Notes: generated by a model not told the origin, from the sequence alone. A stretch of DNA of 64,000 bases from Actinoplanes ianthinogenes (GCF_018324205.1 NZ_AP023356.1:9430501-9494500), one strand, 5' to 3'; shown: positions 43,377-51,665, counted from the stretch's first letter. Program-made: numbers and translations.

Positions 43377-43943
43377 ATGACGCTGCCCACCCCGACACTG
43401 CACACCGCCCGGCTGCGCCTGCGCCCCTTCCACGACGCGGACACCGGCGCCCTGTTCGCCCTGCACAGCAACGCCCACGTCCTGCGCTACTGGGACGCAC
43501 CGGCCTGGACCGACCGCACCCGCGCCGACCGGTTCCTCGCGGCCTGCCACCGGATGGCAGAGGACGGCACCGGAGCACGACTGGCCGTGGATCGCCTCTC
43601 CGACGGGGCATTCCTCGGCTGGTGCAGCCTGACCCGGTGGAATCCGGACCACCGCAGCGCAGCACTGGGCTACTGCTTCGACGACGCGGCATGGGGACAC
43701 GGCTACGCCACCGAAACCGCGCGCGCCGTCCTGCACTGGGCCTTCGCGACACTGAACCTGAACCGGGTCCAGGCGGAGACCGACACCCGCAACCTCGCCT
43801 CCGCCCGCGTGCTGGAAAAACTCGGATTCGTCCGCGAAGGAACGCTGCGGGAAGACTGCATCGTGAACGGCGAGGTGTCGAACTCCTGGGTGTACGGGCT
43901 GCTCCAGCGCGACTGGCACCCGCCGGCCGAGCAAGCTCGATGA
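43377..43943 (+). CDS. RimJ/RimL-type N-acetyltransferase
   Basis: The protein is 188 aa. TARLRLRPFHDADTGALFAL at the start, YCFDDAAWGHGYATETARAV (acetyl-CoA motif) and AETDTRNLASARVLEKLGFV are the usual Rim-type GNAT signatures. It probably acetylates a protein N-terminus or a small amine. The gene is 25 bp after uppP and ends before a bidirectional terminator. Confidence 0.88.
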   Translation: MTLPTPTLHTARLRLRPFHDADTGALFALHSNAHVLRYWDAPAWTDRTRADRFLAACHRMAEDGTGARLAVDRLSDGAFLGWCSLTRWNPDHRSAALGYCFDDAAWGHGYATETARAVLHWAFATLNLNRVQAETDTRNLASARVLEKLGFVREGTLREDCIVNGEVSNSWVYGLLQRDWHPPAEQAR

Positions 43944-43970
43944 CGCCGCGACCACGGCACCACCACCCAC

Positions 43971-44002
43971 GGGTCAGCTGGGTGCCGGCACCCAGCTGAC
44001 CC
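43971..44002. terminator. Bidirectional terminator, 32-bp perfect palindrome
   Basis: GGGTCAGCTGGGTGCC is followed at once by its own reverse complement, giving a 16-bp stem without a spacer, between two convergent genes. Confidence 0.85.
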
Positions 44003-44007
44003 ACCGA

Positions 44008-44727
44008 TCACGACGCCGGCGCCCCCGCCTCACCCAGCTCCGCCAGCCGCGCCTCGATCTCGGCCAGCTCCGCCCGCAACCGCTGCGCCTGCTGCTCCGC
44101 CTCCGCCCGCTCCGCCGACAGGATCTGCTCCACCGCCTCCTGCACCCCCGGCACGTCGATCAGCTGCACCATCTTCAACGCCTCCGCCGGCCGGATCACA
44201 TAAGGCTTCGCCAGCGCCTTCGCCCCCTGAGTGGCACCGACCGTCCACTCGCCCTCGCCGTAGGCCAGCGTCACCGTCAACGACGGACCGGGCTTCGCCT
44301 TCACCGGCCGGGCCGCCTTGCGCGGCGCCGGGGCAGTCGCATCCTGCACGTGCTCGTCCTCACTCTTCCGCTGAACCGGCGCCGGTTTCGCCGCCACCGG
44401 CTTGTCGATCAGGAACTCCGGCCCGGACAACACCGGCTCCGGCTCCGGCTCGGGCGCCACCACCTTTTTCGGCGCGGCCGCCCCGCGCGGCGCGACCCGC
44501 AGATCACCGGGGGAGAAGGGCAACTCGTCACGCCCGAACCGGACCACCACCCACTCCTCGGACACCGCCGGATCCTCCAGCGCCACCACCTGCCCGACCT
44601 GCCCCGCGATCTGCCCCGCCGACTCGGTGAACTGCACCCGCGGCTTACGCCCCGCCGCCACCGCCTCCCGGATCCCGTCCAACTCCTCCGTGGTCAACCC
44701 ACGGGCCTCCACACCCGCCACCACCAT
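44008..44727 (-). CDS. Uncharacterised protein with Pro/Ala hinge and coiled coil (DUF6319-like)
   Basis: The protein is 239 aa. The N-terminal domain (TTEELDGIREAVAAGRKPRV, EEWVVVRFGRDELPFSPGDL) is a small SH3-like or beta domain that I associate with DUF6319, less than certain. A low-complexity EPEPEPV/APRKAARPVKAK hinge follows. The final 60 residues (VEQILSAERAEAEQQAQRLR then AELAEIEARLAEL) are a clear coiled coil. It may be a nucleic-acid- or protein-binding adaptor. Confidence 0.7.
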   Translation of the reverse strand: MVVAGVEARGLTTEELDGIREAVAAGRKPRVQFTESAGQIAGQVGQVVALEDPAVSEEWVVVRFGRDELPFSPGDLRVAPRGAAAPKKVVAPEPEPEPVLSGPEFLIDKPVAAKPAPVQRKSEDEHVQDATAPAPRKAARPVKAKPGPSLTVTLAYGEGEWTVGATQGAKALAKPYVIRPAEALKMVQLIDVPGVQEAVEQILSAERAEAEQQAQRLRAELAEIEARLAELGEAGAPAS

Positions 44728-44818
44728 CGTCCCCACCTTCGTACGCCTGTATCAGAGGGCCCCTTTCTATCAGCACCCACCGACAACAACCGCACGCCCC
44801 GCCCACCCGAACCGACGA

Positions 44819-45757
44819 TCATCCGGCCCGGAACGTACGCCGATACGCATCCGGCGCCACCCCCACCGTCCGCTGGAAATGCCGCCGCAACGTCGTCGCC
44901 GTCCCCATCCCGGCCGCCACCGCGATCACCTCCACACTGTCGTCACTCGACTCCAGCAACTCCTGCGCCCGCCGGATCCGCTGCGCCAGCAACCACTGCA
45001 ACGGCGTCGTCCCGGTCACCGCCTGAAACTGCCGGGCCAGCTGCCGCGAACTCAGATTCGCCCGCCGCGCCAGATCCTCCACCGTCAACGGCTCGTCCAA
45101 CCGGCCCATCACCCACGCCAGCAACGGCGACAACGGATGATCCGCCCGCTGCGGCACCGGCGTCATCACGAACTGCGCCTGCCCCCCATCGCGATGCGGC
45201 GGCACCACCAGACGCCGCGCCACCACATTCGCGACCGCCGGACCATGATCAAGACGGACCAGGTGCAGACACAGATCCATCGCCGCCGCCTTGCCCGCCG
45301 ACGTCAGCACCCGCCCGTTGTCGACATACAACACATCCGGATCCACCCGCACCCGCGGAAACCGCGCCGCCAACTGCCCCGTGTGCGCCCAATGCGTCGT
45401 CGCCGACAACCCGTCCAGCAAACCCGCCGCCGCCAGCACGAACGCGCCCGTGCACAACGACACCACCCGCGCCCCCGCCGCATGCGCCGCCCGCACCGCC
45501 GCCACCAGATCCGCCGGGGGAGCAGCGTCCACATCCGCCACCCCCGGCACGATCACCGTCCCGGCACCCACCAGGCCGCCGAGACCACAGTCCGGCTCCA
45601 CCACGAACCGGCCCAGCCGCACCGGCGACCCGCCACACACCCGCACGTCATACCAGGGCACCGACACCCCGTCCGGCCGCGAACCGAACACCTCACAAGC
45701 CAGCGCCAGCTCGAAATGCAACATCCCGTCCGTGGCAGCGACCGCAACCGACCCCAT
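44819..45757 (-). CDS. GlxA/FtrA-type AraC regulator with DJ-1/PfpI domain
   Basis: The protein is 312 aa. Residues about 5-180 form a DJ-1/PfpI-like sensor (LACEVFGSRPDG, AARVVSLCTGAFVLAAAGLL with the elbow Cys). The C-terminal AraC domain has EPLTVEDLARRANLSSRQLA then FQAVTGTTPLQWLLAQRI and ELLESSDDSVEVIAVAAGMG. It is divergent from the saccharopine-dehydrogenase-like gene and a plausible regulator of it. Confidence 0.88.
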   Translation of the reverse strand: MGSVAVAATDGMLHFELALACEVFGSRPDGVSVPWYDVRVCGGSPVRLGRFVVEPDCGLGGLVGAGTVIVPGVADVDAAPPADLVAAVRAAHAAGARVVSLCTGAFVLAAAGLLDGLSATTHWAHTGQLAARFPRVRVDPDVLYVDNGRVLTSAGKAAAMDLCLHLVRLDHGPAVANVVARRLVVPPHRDGGQAQFVMTPVPQRADHPLSPLLAWVMGRLDEPLTVEDLARRANLSSRQLARQFQAVTGTTPLQWLLAQRIRRAQELLESSDDSVEVIAVAAGMGTATTLRRHFQRTVGVAPDAYRRTFRAG

Positions 45758-45827
45758 GTCGGAAATTGTATGGTCCACGTCGTTCCCGACACTGTCCCGG
45801 CCGCCCCCGCCACGACACGATCACCCC

Positions 45828-46850
45828 ATGACCGAGAACATCGCCGTCTACGGCGCCACCGGACACACCGGCCGGCACGTCACCACCGAACTCCGCCGCC
45901 GCGGCCACACACCCCTGCTCCTCGGCCGCGACCTGGCACAACTCCAAACCCTGGGGGAGCACCCCCGGCAAGCCAACACCGACGACCCCGCCGCCCTCGA
46001 CCGCGCCCTGCACGACGCCGCCGCCGTCATCAACACCGCCGGCCCCTTCGCCACCACCGCCGGCCCCCTCATCGAAGCCGCCCAGCGCGCCGGCATCCCC
46101 TACCTCGACGTCGCCGCCGAGATCGAAGCCAACCTCGACACCTTCACCCGATACGCCGACAGCCCCACCCCGATCATCCCGGCCATGGCCTTCTTCGGCG
46201 GCCTCGGCGACCTGCTCGCCACCACCGCCCTCGACGGCGCCACCACCGCCGACGAGATCCAAATCGCCTACGGCCTCACCAGCTGGCATCCCACCCCGGG
46301 AACCCTCGCCGCCGGCACCGTCTCCGCCCAGCGCCGCGGCGGCCGCCGCCTGCGCTACACCGCCGGCAGCCTGCGCCACCACGACGACGCCCTGCCCATC
46401 GTCGACTGGACCTTCCCGGCACCCCTGGGCCCCCAGAAAGTCCTCGCCGAATTCACCATGGCCGACGTCGTCACCATCCCCACCCACCTCCACGTACCCA
46501 CCATCACCACCTACATGACCACCAGCGCCGCCACCGACCTCGCCAACGCCGGCCCCCGCACCCCGGAAACCTTCACCGTCGACGTCCGCATCCGCACCGG
46601 CACCACCGAACACCGCATCACCGCCACCGGCCACGACATCTACGCCGTCACCGCCCCACTGGCCGTCGAAGCCGCCGAGCGCCTCCTCACCGGCCGCACC
46701 CACCACACCCGCGGCGTAGCCTCCGCCGCCACCGCCTTCGACGCCCCCGACTTCCTCACCGCCCTGACCCCGCACCTGACCGTCCACCACCACCCTGAAC
46801 GGCAAACACAAGATCAAAACACGCTTTCCGTACGCCCGGACGCCCCGTGA
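45828..46850 (+). CDS. Saccharopine dehydrogenase-like NAD(P)-binding protein
   Basis: The protein is 340 aa. The N-terminal Rossmann fold is IAVYGATGHTGRHVTTELRR, followed by ALHDAAAVINTAGPFATTAG and AQRAGIPYLDVAAE, the pattern of Sacchrp_dh_NADP family proteins. It is probably a trans-acting enoyl reductase-like or oxidoreductase enzyme; the substrate is unknown. Its last codons encode a copy of the recurrent motif (SVRPDAP tail), so the tail may be non-conserved. Confidence 0.82.
   Translation: MTENIAVYGATGHTGRHVTTELRRRGHTPLLLGRDLAQLQTLGEHPRQANTDDPAALDRALHDAAAVINTAGPFATTAGPLIEAAQRAGIPYLDVAAEIEANLDTFTRYADSPTPIIPAMAFFGGLGDLLATTALDGATTADEIQIAYGLTSWHPTPGTLAAGTVSAQRRGGRRLRYTAGSLRHHDDALPIVDWTFPAPLGPQKVLAEFTMADVVTIPTHLHVPTITTYMTTSAATDLANAGPRTPETFTVDVRIRTGTTEHRITATGHDIYAVTAPLAVEAAERLLTGRTHHTRGVASAATAFDAPDFLTALTPHLTVHHHPERQTQDQNTLSVRPDAP
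46825..46838 (+). repeat. Copy 7 of recurrent motif (TTTCCGTACGCCCG)
   Basis: It lies within the last nine codons of the saccharopine-dehydrogenase-like gene and is identical to copy 1. Confidence 0.6.
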
Positions 46851-46906
46851 CCCCACCCACCGACCCACCCGCACCGCCCGGCGCAAACCGGCTCAGAGCC
46901 GGACCG

Positions 46907-47251
46907 TCAGTCGAGCCCGGCCGCGGCGACGAGCCCCGCCAGCAGCGACCGATCATGAAAAGCGGCGTGCAGGCGCTCCGCCAACCGGCGCAGCGCCGCA
47001 CGATCGGCACTACCCGCCACGAACGTGCCACCCTCGGAACCGAACCAGATCACCTCGGCGAGATCCGGCATCTCGGTATGCGTCAGCCACCAGGCCAGCG
47101 CCTCCCAGCCATGACCATTGCTCTCCGCGCCGGCCTCGTCGAAGACGTCCTCAACCTCCTCCATGTCACCGTCGAACAGGGACAACACCTGCTCACCGCC
47201 ATCGCCGTCCGCCAGGCGAAACGGCGCCAACGAAAGATCATCACCAGTCAC
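46907..47251 (-). CDS. Imm51-like immunity-family protein, 114 aa
   Basis: VEDVFDEAGAESNGHGWEALAWWL, cut here to its core NGHGWEALAWWL, followed by FGSEGGTFVAGSADRAALRR and a helical tail, is the pattern of the Imm51 family of polymorphic-toxin immunity proteins. No toxin gene is adjacent, so it is an orphan. GTG 47251 is preferred over 47290 because it follows a TACGAT -10-like element. The function is inferred from the family only. Confidence 0.65.
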   Translation of the reverse strand: MTGDDLSLAPFRLADGDGGEQVLSLFDGDMEEVEDVFDEAGAESNGHGWEALAWWLTHTEMPDLAEVIWFGSEGGTFVAGSADRAALRRLAERLHAAFHDRSLLAGLVAAAGLD

Positions 47252-47360
47252 CGGCGCATCGTAGGACCTCACCCCACCGGCCGTACGCAAGCGCCAGACC
47301 AGCCCAAACAGCCACCGAGAAGCCCGGGACGGCCGCGTGCGCGGGCCTGCCTTCCGGCCC

Positions 47361-47439
47361 GCAAGCCTCTGACCTGCTAAAACAGCAACTGAGCAAGCTC
47401 CGGGTAACCGCTGCGCAAGTCGCTGACCTGCTGAAACAG
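47361..47439 (+). repeat. 25-bp direct repeat pair left of dif
   Basis: Units at 47361-47385 and 47415-47439 differ at three of 25 positions and share CTGACCTGCT and AAACAG. They are 54 bp apart, in phase for one frame, where both encode a DLLKQ helix. Confidence 0.65.
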
Positions 47440-47749
47440 GCTATCCACGGTTCGCGCGGCCGGGTCCACCGCGTGCTCGGTGGGGAAGTGGCCGCTCAGT
47501 GGCAGCTGGCCGGTTTGCTACGCGGCGGCGCCGTCAGGGTCTGATCGGTTCGAACTGTTGTGCGGCATGCGGGACGGACAACTGCCTACCGGATCGACGC
47601 GGCAGCACGCGACCTCGGCACGTCACGTCGGCGATCTGCGCCGCATCGTGCCGGGCGTGCGCTTGCCGCCTGCCGCCAGGCCCACCGCCTGGCACCGATC
47701 TGCGCGCCTGATCGTGGCCTGTTATCAGGCCGGCTCCGCCCTGAAATGT

Positions 47750-47777
47750 CAGGTCGATAATTTACATTATGTCAACC
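47750..47777 (+). other. dif: Chromosome-dimer resolution site, dif-like
   Basis: The 28-bp site has a XerC-type arm CAGGTCGATAA (47750-47760), a 6-bp centre TTTACA and a XerD-type arm TTATGTCAACC (47767-47777). The inner ATAA...TTATGT core and 11-6-11 layout match E. coli dif (ATAA-TGTATA-TTATGTTAA), and GATAA...TTATGTCAA fits actinobacterial dif sites as I remember them. It lies in a gene-poor gap where strand composition flips, next to a tyrosine recombinase gene. Confidence 0.85.
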
Positions 47778-48159
47778 AAAGCGCGGAGAGGGGTCCCCGA
47801 AACCGCATCCTCCACCCCACGCGCACGCCGCGTCCCGTGCGCGCACCCTCAAGCTCGCCGGGAGGCTCGGCTCCGGTCGGTAGATCTCCTGCCGGGCGCC
47901 CACAGCAGGGCTGCCGCGCAACCAACCGAATCCGCGATGCTCGCACAACCGTTCGAGCCGGACAGGCGCAAGATCGCGGATGGGCGCTCAGATGCGGGAC
48001 AACCGACTTTCGCGCGCGACAAGCCGTTCGTGGAGGGCCCGCTGGAGCGGCTCCGGTCGGTGCCCGGTTCGAACCCGTCGTGGACGTGTGCCCCGTCGTG
48101 CAGGCCGGCTTCGTCCGTTCTGGCGCGCCTGAAGCTTGCCGTTGCCCCGGGGTGCTCAC

Positions 48160-48172
48160 GGCGTACCGAAAA
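48160..48172 (-). repeat. Copy 8 of recurrent motif (short form)
   Basis: Minus-strand TTTTCGGTACGCC, in the gene-free stretch. It is the only copy without a gene end nearby. Confidence 0.5.
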
Positions 48173-48360
48173 CTGCTCTGAGCGCAAGCCGGCCGCTGCC
48201 CTGCGCGGTGAAGCGGTCTGTTAGTGCTTAAGGGGTTGATCGGGAAGCCCTCCCCGCTTCGGTCCGGAGGGTCCCAGCCGGCGCCCTTATTCGGGTGAAA
48301 GGTACTCAACATCTTGTGCGGCATGCTAAGGTCCATCCAGGCACGAATGCGGATATATCA

Positions 48361-48380
48361 TGCATAATATCTCTTATGCA
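48361..48380. promoter_or_regulatory. 20-bp AT-rich palindrome over the recombinase start
   Basis: TGCATAA and TTATGCA flank TATCTC. The ATG of the recombinase is inside the right arm, and CATAAT in the left arm is a good -10 hexamer seven bases before the start. It may be an autoregulatory site of the recombinase, or a second Xer core. Confidence 0.6.
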
Positions 48381-49344
48381 GCACGAATCAGCCGCTGAGC
48401 CTGCTTCCCCGCTGGCCGAGCTCGTCGAGGAGTTCCTGGCAGCGCGGGCCACCCGCAAGCCGTCGGCGCACACCCTCGCGGCGTACCAGCGTGATCTGAC
48501 CCTGGTGTTGCAGCAGGCCGTGCCCGCGCCGCTCTCCCCTGCCGGCCTCTCCCCTCGCGTGTTGCGGGCGGCGTTCGCGCGGTTCGCGGCGGATCGGGCG
48601 CCGGCGTCGGTGGCGCGGGCGTGGTCGTCGTGGAATGCGTTCTTCACGTTTCTGGTGACGGAGGGTGTTGTCGCGGGGAATCCGATGTCGGCGGTGGACA
48701 AGCCGCGGATGGTGGCGCACTCCCCCAAGCCGTTGCGGGGTGAGGACACGCCGGAGCAGTTGTTGCGGGTGGTGTCGCAGGCGGATGAGCGGCAGCGGGA
48801 TCCGTGGCCGGAGCGGGACGTGCTGGTGCTGGCGTTGGCGTTGTGTGCGGGTTTGCGGCTGTCGGAGTTGCTGGGTCTGCGGGTCGGTTCGGTGTCGGGT
48901 CGTGACGGTGAGCGGCGGGTTGAGGTTGCCGGTAAGGGTGGGCGGCCGCGGGTGGTGCCGATCGACGGTGGCTTGGATGCCGCGGTGGAGCGTTATGTGG
49001 CGAGCCGGCGGGTGCGGTTCGGCCGGGTCGGTAAGGCGGATCCGTTGCTGGTGGATCGGCATGGTGCGCCGTTGCAGCGTGGCGGTTTGCAGTATTTGGT
49101 GCGGTCGTGTTTCCGGCGGGCCGGGATCGGTGATCGGGTGCCGCGGGGTGCGCAGTTGCATGCGTTGCGGCATACGTTTGCGACGCGGTTGGCGGAGGAC
49201 GGCGCGAATGCGTCGGAGATCATGCGGCTGTTGGGGCATGCGTCGCTGGCGACGTCGCAGAATTACATCGAGGTGACGGCGGAGCAGCAGCGGGCGGCGA
49301 TCCAGTCGAATCGCACCAACCGGGTGTTGCGGGAGCTGGGCTGA
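48376..49344 (+). CDS. Tyrosine recombinase of the Xer type next to dif
   Basis: The protein is 322 aa. The core-binding domain (PSAHTLAAYQRDLTLVLQQ) is followed by the catalytic domain with Arg in AGLRLSELLGLRVG, HxLR in LHALRHTFATRL, His in LLGHASLATSQNYIEV and Tyr in QNYIEV. The conserved pattern and length resemble XerC/XerD more than phage integrases. It starts 0.6 kb from the dif-like site. ATG 48376 is chosen over an upstream GTG (48295) because of the -10 hexamer before it. Confidence 0.88.
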   Translation: MQHESAAEPASPLAELVEEFLAARATRKPSAHTLAAYQRDLTLVLQQAVPAPLSPAGLSPRVLRAAFARFAADRAPASVARAWSSWNAFFTFLVTEGVVAGNPMSAVDKPRMVAHSPKPLRGEDTPEQLLRVVSQADERQRDPWPERDVLVLALALCAGLRLSELLGLRVGSVSGRDGERRVEVAGKGGRPRVVPIDGGLDAAVERYVASRRVRFGRVGKADPLLVDRHGAPLQRGGLQYLVRSCFRRAGIGDRVPRGAQLHALRHTFATRLAEDGANASEIMRLLGHASLATSQNYIEVTAEQQRAAIQSNRTNRVLRELG

Positions 49345-49380
49345 TTCGGGGTGCCGCTCCCCCGCGTTAGGTTGAGCGGC

Positions 49381-50100
49381 ATGAAGCTGGTGGAGGATGA
49401 GGTCCGGATCGGTGACATCCGGGCGGTGGTGATGGCTCCGGCGGGTGGCGGGGTGTTCGCCGGGGTGTTGTTGTACTCGGACATTTTTCAGCTGACGGAG
49501 TCGACGTTGCGGTCGGCGCGGCGGCTGGCGTCGGCGGGTTTCGTGGTGTGTGTGCCGGAGATTTATCCGCGTGGTGAGTTGGCCGGGGTGGCGCTGGAGT
49601 TCGACGATGCCGGTAAGGCGCGGGGTCTGGCGGGGGCGGCGTCGATGTCGGCGGCGCAGTTCGATGCGGATCGGGTGGCTGTTCTGGATTATCTTCAGCG
49701 GCGTGCGGATGTGTCGTCGTTGCTGGTGACCGGGTTTTGTATCGGGGGGCATCTGGCGTTTCGGGCGGCGTTGGACGCGCGGGTGTCGGCGGCGGTGTGT
49801 TTTTATCCGACGGGTTTGCACAATGGTGCGCTGGGTGCGGATGTCGCTGATTCGCTGGCGCGGGCCGGGGAGATTCGGGGCCGGTTGATGCTGGTGTTCG
49901 GGTCGTCGGATCCGCATGTGCCGGCGCAGGCGCGGTTGCAGACGCTGGGTGCGTTGTATGCGGCGGGGCTGGAGGACGTGGAGTTGCATGTTTTCCAGGG
50001 TGGTGAGCATGCGTTCATGCGTGATGTGGGGGCGCGGCACGATCCGGTGTTGACGGATGCGGCGTTCGCGGAGGCTGTGTCGTTCTTCCGGGGTCGTTGA
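49381..50100 (+). CDS. Dienelactone hydrolase family protein
   Basis: The protein is 239 aa. The Cys nucleophile lies in LLVTGFCIGGHLAF, the Asp in VFGSSDPHVPAQ and the His in GGEHAFM, a complete DLH triad. It hydrolyses lactones or similar esters; the position of the family in chlorocatechol breakdown may not apply here. The GNAT gene begins five bases after its stop, indicating an operon. Confidence 0.88.
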   Translation: MKLVEDEVRIGDIRAVVMAPAGGGVFAGVLLYSDIFQLTESTLRSARRLASAGFVVCVPEIYPRGELAGVALEFDDAGKARGLAGAASMSAAQFDADRVAVLDYLQRRADVSSLLVTGFCIGGHLAFRAALDARVSAAVCFYPTGLHNGALGADVADSLARAGEIRGRLMLVFGSSDPHVPAQARLQTLGALYAAGLEDVELHVFQGGEHAFMRDVGARHDPVLTDAAFAEAVSFFRGR

Positions 50101-50104
50101 GGTC

Positions 50105-50626
50105 GTGTTCTCGTGGGTGCCGTTGGAGTCTTCGCGGTTGCGGTTGCGGCCGTTTGAGGCCGGGGATGCGGCGGGGGTGCAGGCCGTCTGGAACGATCGG
50201 GATTTTCTGCGGTTCGCCCCGGTCGGTTTCCGGTACGCCGGTGCCAGTCTTGAGCTGGCGCGGGAGTGGTGTGCGCGGGGTGTGGACGGGTGGGCCGGGG
50301 TGTCGCGGGAGCATGGCCGGTTGGCGTGTCATGTGGGGTTGTTCAGTACGGATTGGTCGGCGATGACGACGGAGATTCATTACTGGACGGCGGTGTGGGC
50401 GCGGGGTAATGGTTTTGCGGTGGAGGCGGCGGGTGTGGTGGGCCGGTGGGCGTTGGCGCAGGGGATGTTGCGGGTGACGTTGCATGCGGACACGCGGAAT
50501 GTGGCGTCGTTGCGGGTGGCGCAGCGGGCGGGTTTCCGGTTCGAGGGTGTGTTGCGTAATGCGTCGTGGACGCGGTCGGGCCGGGGTGATCTGGCGGTGT
50601 ACAGCTTGATTCCGGGGGATGTCTGA
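50105..50626 (+). CDS. RimJ-type N-acetyltransferase
   Basis: The protein is 173 aa. SSRLRLRPFEAGDAAGVQAV, then YWTAVWARGNGFAVEAAGVV and HADTRNVASLRVAQRAGFRF form the complete GNAT motif set. The GTG start lies four bases after the hydrolase stop. The target is unknown. Confidence 0.82.
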   Translation: MFSWVPLESSRLRLRPFEAGDAAGVQAVWNDRDFLRFAPVGFRYAGASLELAREWCARGVDGWAGVSREHGRLACHVGLFSTDWSAMTTEIHYWTAVWARGNGFAVEAAGVVGRWALAQGMLRVTLHADTRNVASLRVAQRAGFRFEGVLRNASWTRSGRGDLAVYSLIPGDV

Positions 50627-50761
50627 GTGGGCGGGTCCGGCGGAGGTCTCGGTGATGAGGAGTTGGCGGTGATCGGTGAGCGGGCGGCGGCGGCCACTGC
50701 GGGGCCGTGGCATGTCCCCCGGCTGAGTGGTCAGTGTGCCGTCGGATGCTTCATGCGATAA
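50627..50761 (+). pseudogene. 44-codon truncated ORF
   Basis: The GTG directly follows the acetyltransferase stop (TGAGTG). The opening DEELAVIGERAAAATAGPWH resembles the N-terminus of small actinobacterial accessory proteins (RAAAATPGPW), but the frame then ends quickly. I read it as a gene cut by an insertion or deletion. Confidence 0.4.
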
Positions 50762-50841
50762 CCGACCTGCGGAAATGCCGTCTCAGACAGGTGGTCCGCG
50801 CATTTGTCCGGTGACCGGGTGCTGAACGGTACGGTCGATAG

Positions 50842-51069
50842 GTGGCAGAACTGATCGGCTACGCCCGATGTTCAACCGTCCTGCAGGATCTCACCGCTCA
50901 ACGGGAGATCCTCGCTTCGCTCGGCGTTCCCGGTGAGCGGATCTGCCTCGACGAGGGACTCACCGGTACCAACCGCACCCGACCCGGCCTCGACCAGGCT
51001 CTGGCTGCGGCGGTCTACCGAGTCCTCGAACGCGCCGGTCACGGGCGTGTCGAGGAGGCGGCGGTATGA
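50842..51069 (+). pseudogene. Truncated serine resolvase/invertase
   Basis: LIGYARCSTVLQDLTAQREI contains the catalytic Ser of the resolvase N-terminus and LDEGLTGTNRTRPGLDQALA is its D-helix region. The frame then leaves the family and stops after 75 codons, without the DNA-binding domain. It is a remnant of a mobile element. Confidence 0.75.
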
Positions 51070-51665
51070 GTCGCCGCGACATCCGGCTCGATCGCGAGGT
51101 AGCTGCGCTCCTGGCGGCCAGGGCATTCACCGAGATCTGGTTCCTGGCGGGCCGGGCCCGGCGCAGATCGGATGGCAGCTCCCCCGATGAGGATGTGGAC
51201 CGCATCAGGTTCCTGGCCGACCTGTGCCACAACCTGCCGGGTATCGCCCGCCCCCGATCGTGGCGGCCGTCCCGCCTCGGAGCCCCTGCCAGCAGCCGTG
51301 AGCAGGCGATGGCCCAGCGGCCGATGGGCTGGACCTGGCAGACGACGGGCCCGGACGGGCAGGCGTGGATGCTGCGCCACATCGAACAAGCAGGTCTCGC
51401 CTGGACGCCACCGCCGCCGCTGCCGGCTCGCCGCAAGGGCCCGTCAGCGATGACGCTGCAGCAGCAGGTCAGCGTTCTGCTGCGGCGCTGGCCGGTCCGA
51501 ACGCCGGCCGGGCGCCAGCGATTGCCCGCGGAGGCTCACGTTCTGAAAGCCCTCGACACCGCCGCGGTGCGGGCAGCGGCACCCGCTCGCGCCGCAGTCA
51601 CGCTCTGGTTTGATCGCACAACGCCGCCGCGCCCTCGGCATGGATCCACGCCCGCGCACCCATGA
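51066..51665 (+). CDS. Uncharacterised accessory protein, 199 aa
   Basis: The ATG overlaps the resolvase-fragment stop. RLDREVAALLAARAFTEIWF and DEDVDRIRFLADLCHNLPGI are a conserved opening I recall from actinobacterial hypothetical proteins in accessory regions. The C-terminal half is Arg/Pro/Ala rich and less convincing; it may be frame-shifted. Confidence 0.5.
   Translation: MSRRDIRLDREVAALLAARAFTEIWFLAGRARRRSDGSSPDEDVDRIRFLADLCHNLPGIARPRSWRPSRLGAPASSREQAMAQRPMGWTWQTTGPDGQAWMLRHIEQAGLAWTPPPPLPARRKGPSAMTLQQQVSVLLRRWPVRTPAGRQRLPAEAHVLKALDTAAVRAAAPARAAVTLWFDRTTPPRPRHGSTPAHP

Larger units (their letters stand above)
47252..48375. other. 1.1-kb stretch without convincing genes, around the dif-like site
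   Basis: Frames here are open by GC-richness but lack start signals, family motifs and biased codon use, and one of them crosses the dif-like site. The stretch contains a pair of direct repeats, the dif-like site, a small hairpin (GCGGGCC/GGCCCGC at 47341-47362), a recurrent-motif copy and, at its right end, an AT-rich promoter region. An open, startless frame 47320-47544 (containing DLLKQQLSKLRVTAAQVADL) may be gene debris. Confidence 0.6.

Noticed and set aside
44402..46798. 798-codon plus-strand frame
   Set aside because: It is Arg/His/Pro-rich antisense or off-frame sequence over the coiled-coil, AraC and dehydrogenase genes, an effect of the extreme C-rich strand.
48040..48110. GGTTCGAACCC resembling a tRNA T-loop
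   Set aside because: Only three T-stem pairs form and no acceptor, D or anticodon stem can be built around it on either strand.
47480..48181. 233-codon open frame across the terminus
   Set aside because: It runs through the dif-like site, has Arg/Pro/Ala low-complexity sequence, no ribosome-binding site and no family match.
50225..50240. TTTCCGGTACGCC inside the acetyltransferase gene
   Set aside because: It encodes GFRYAG in a conserved region, so coding constraint explains it; I left it out of the motif count.
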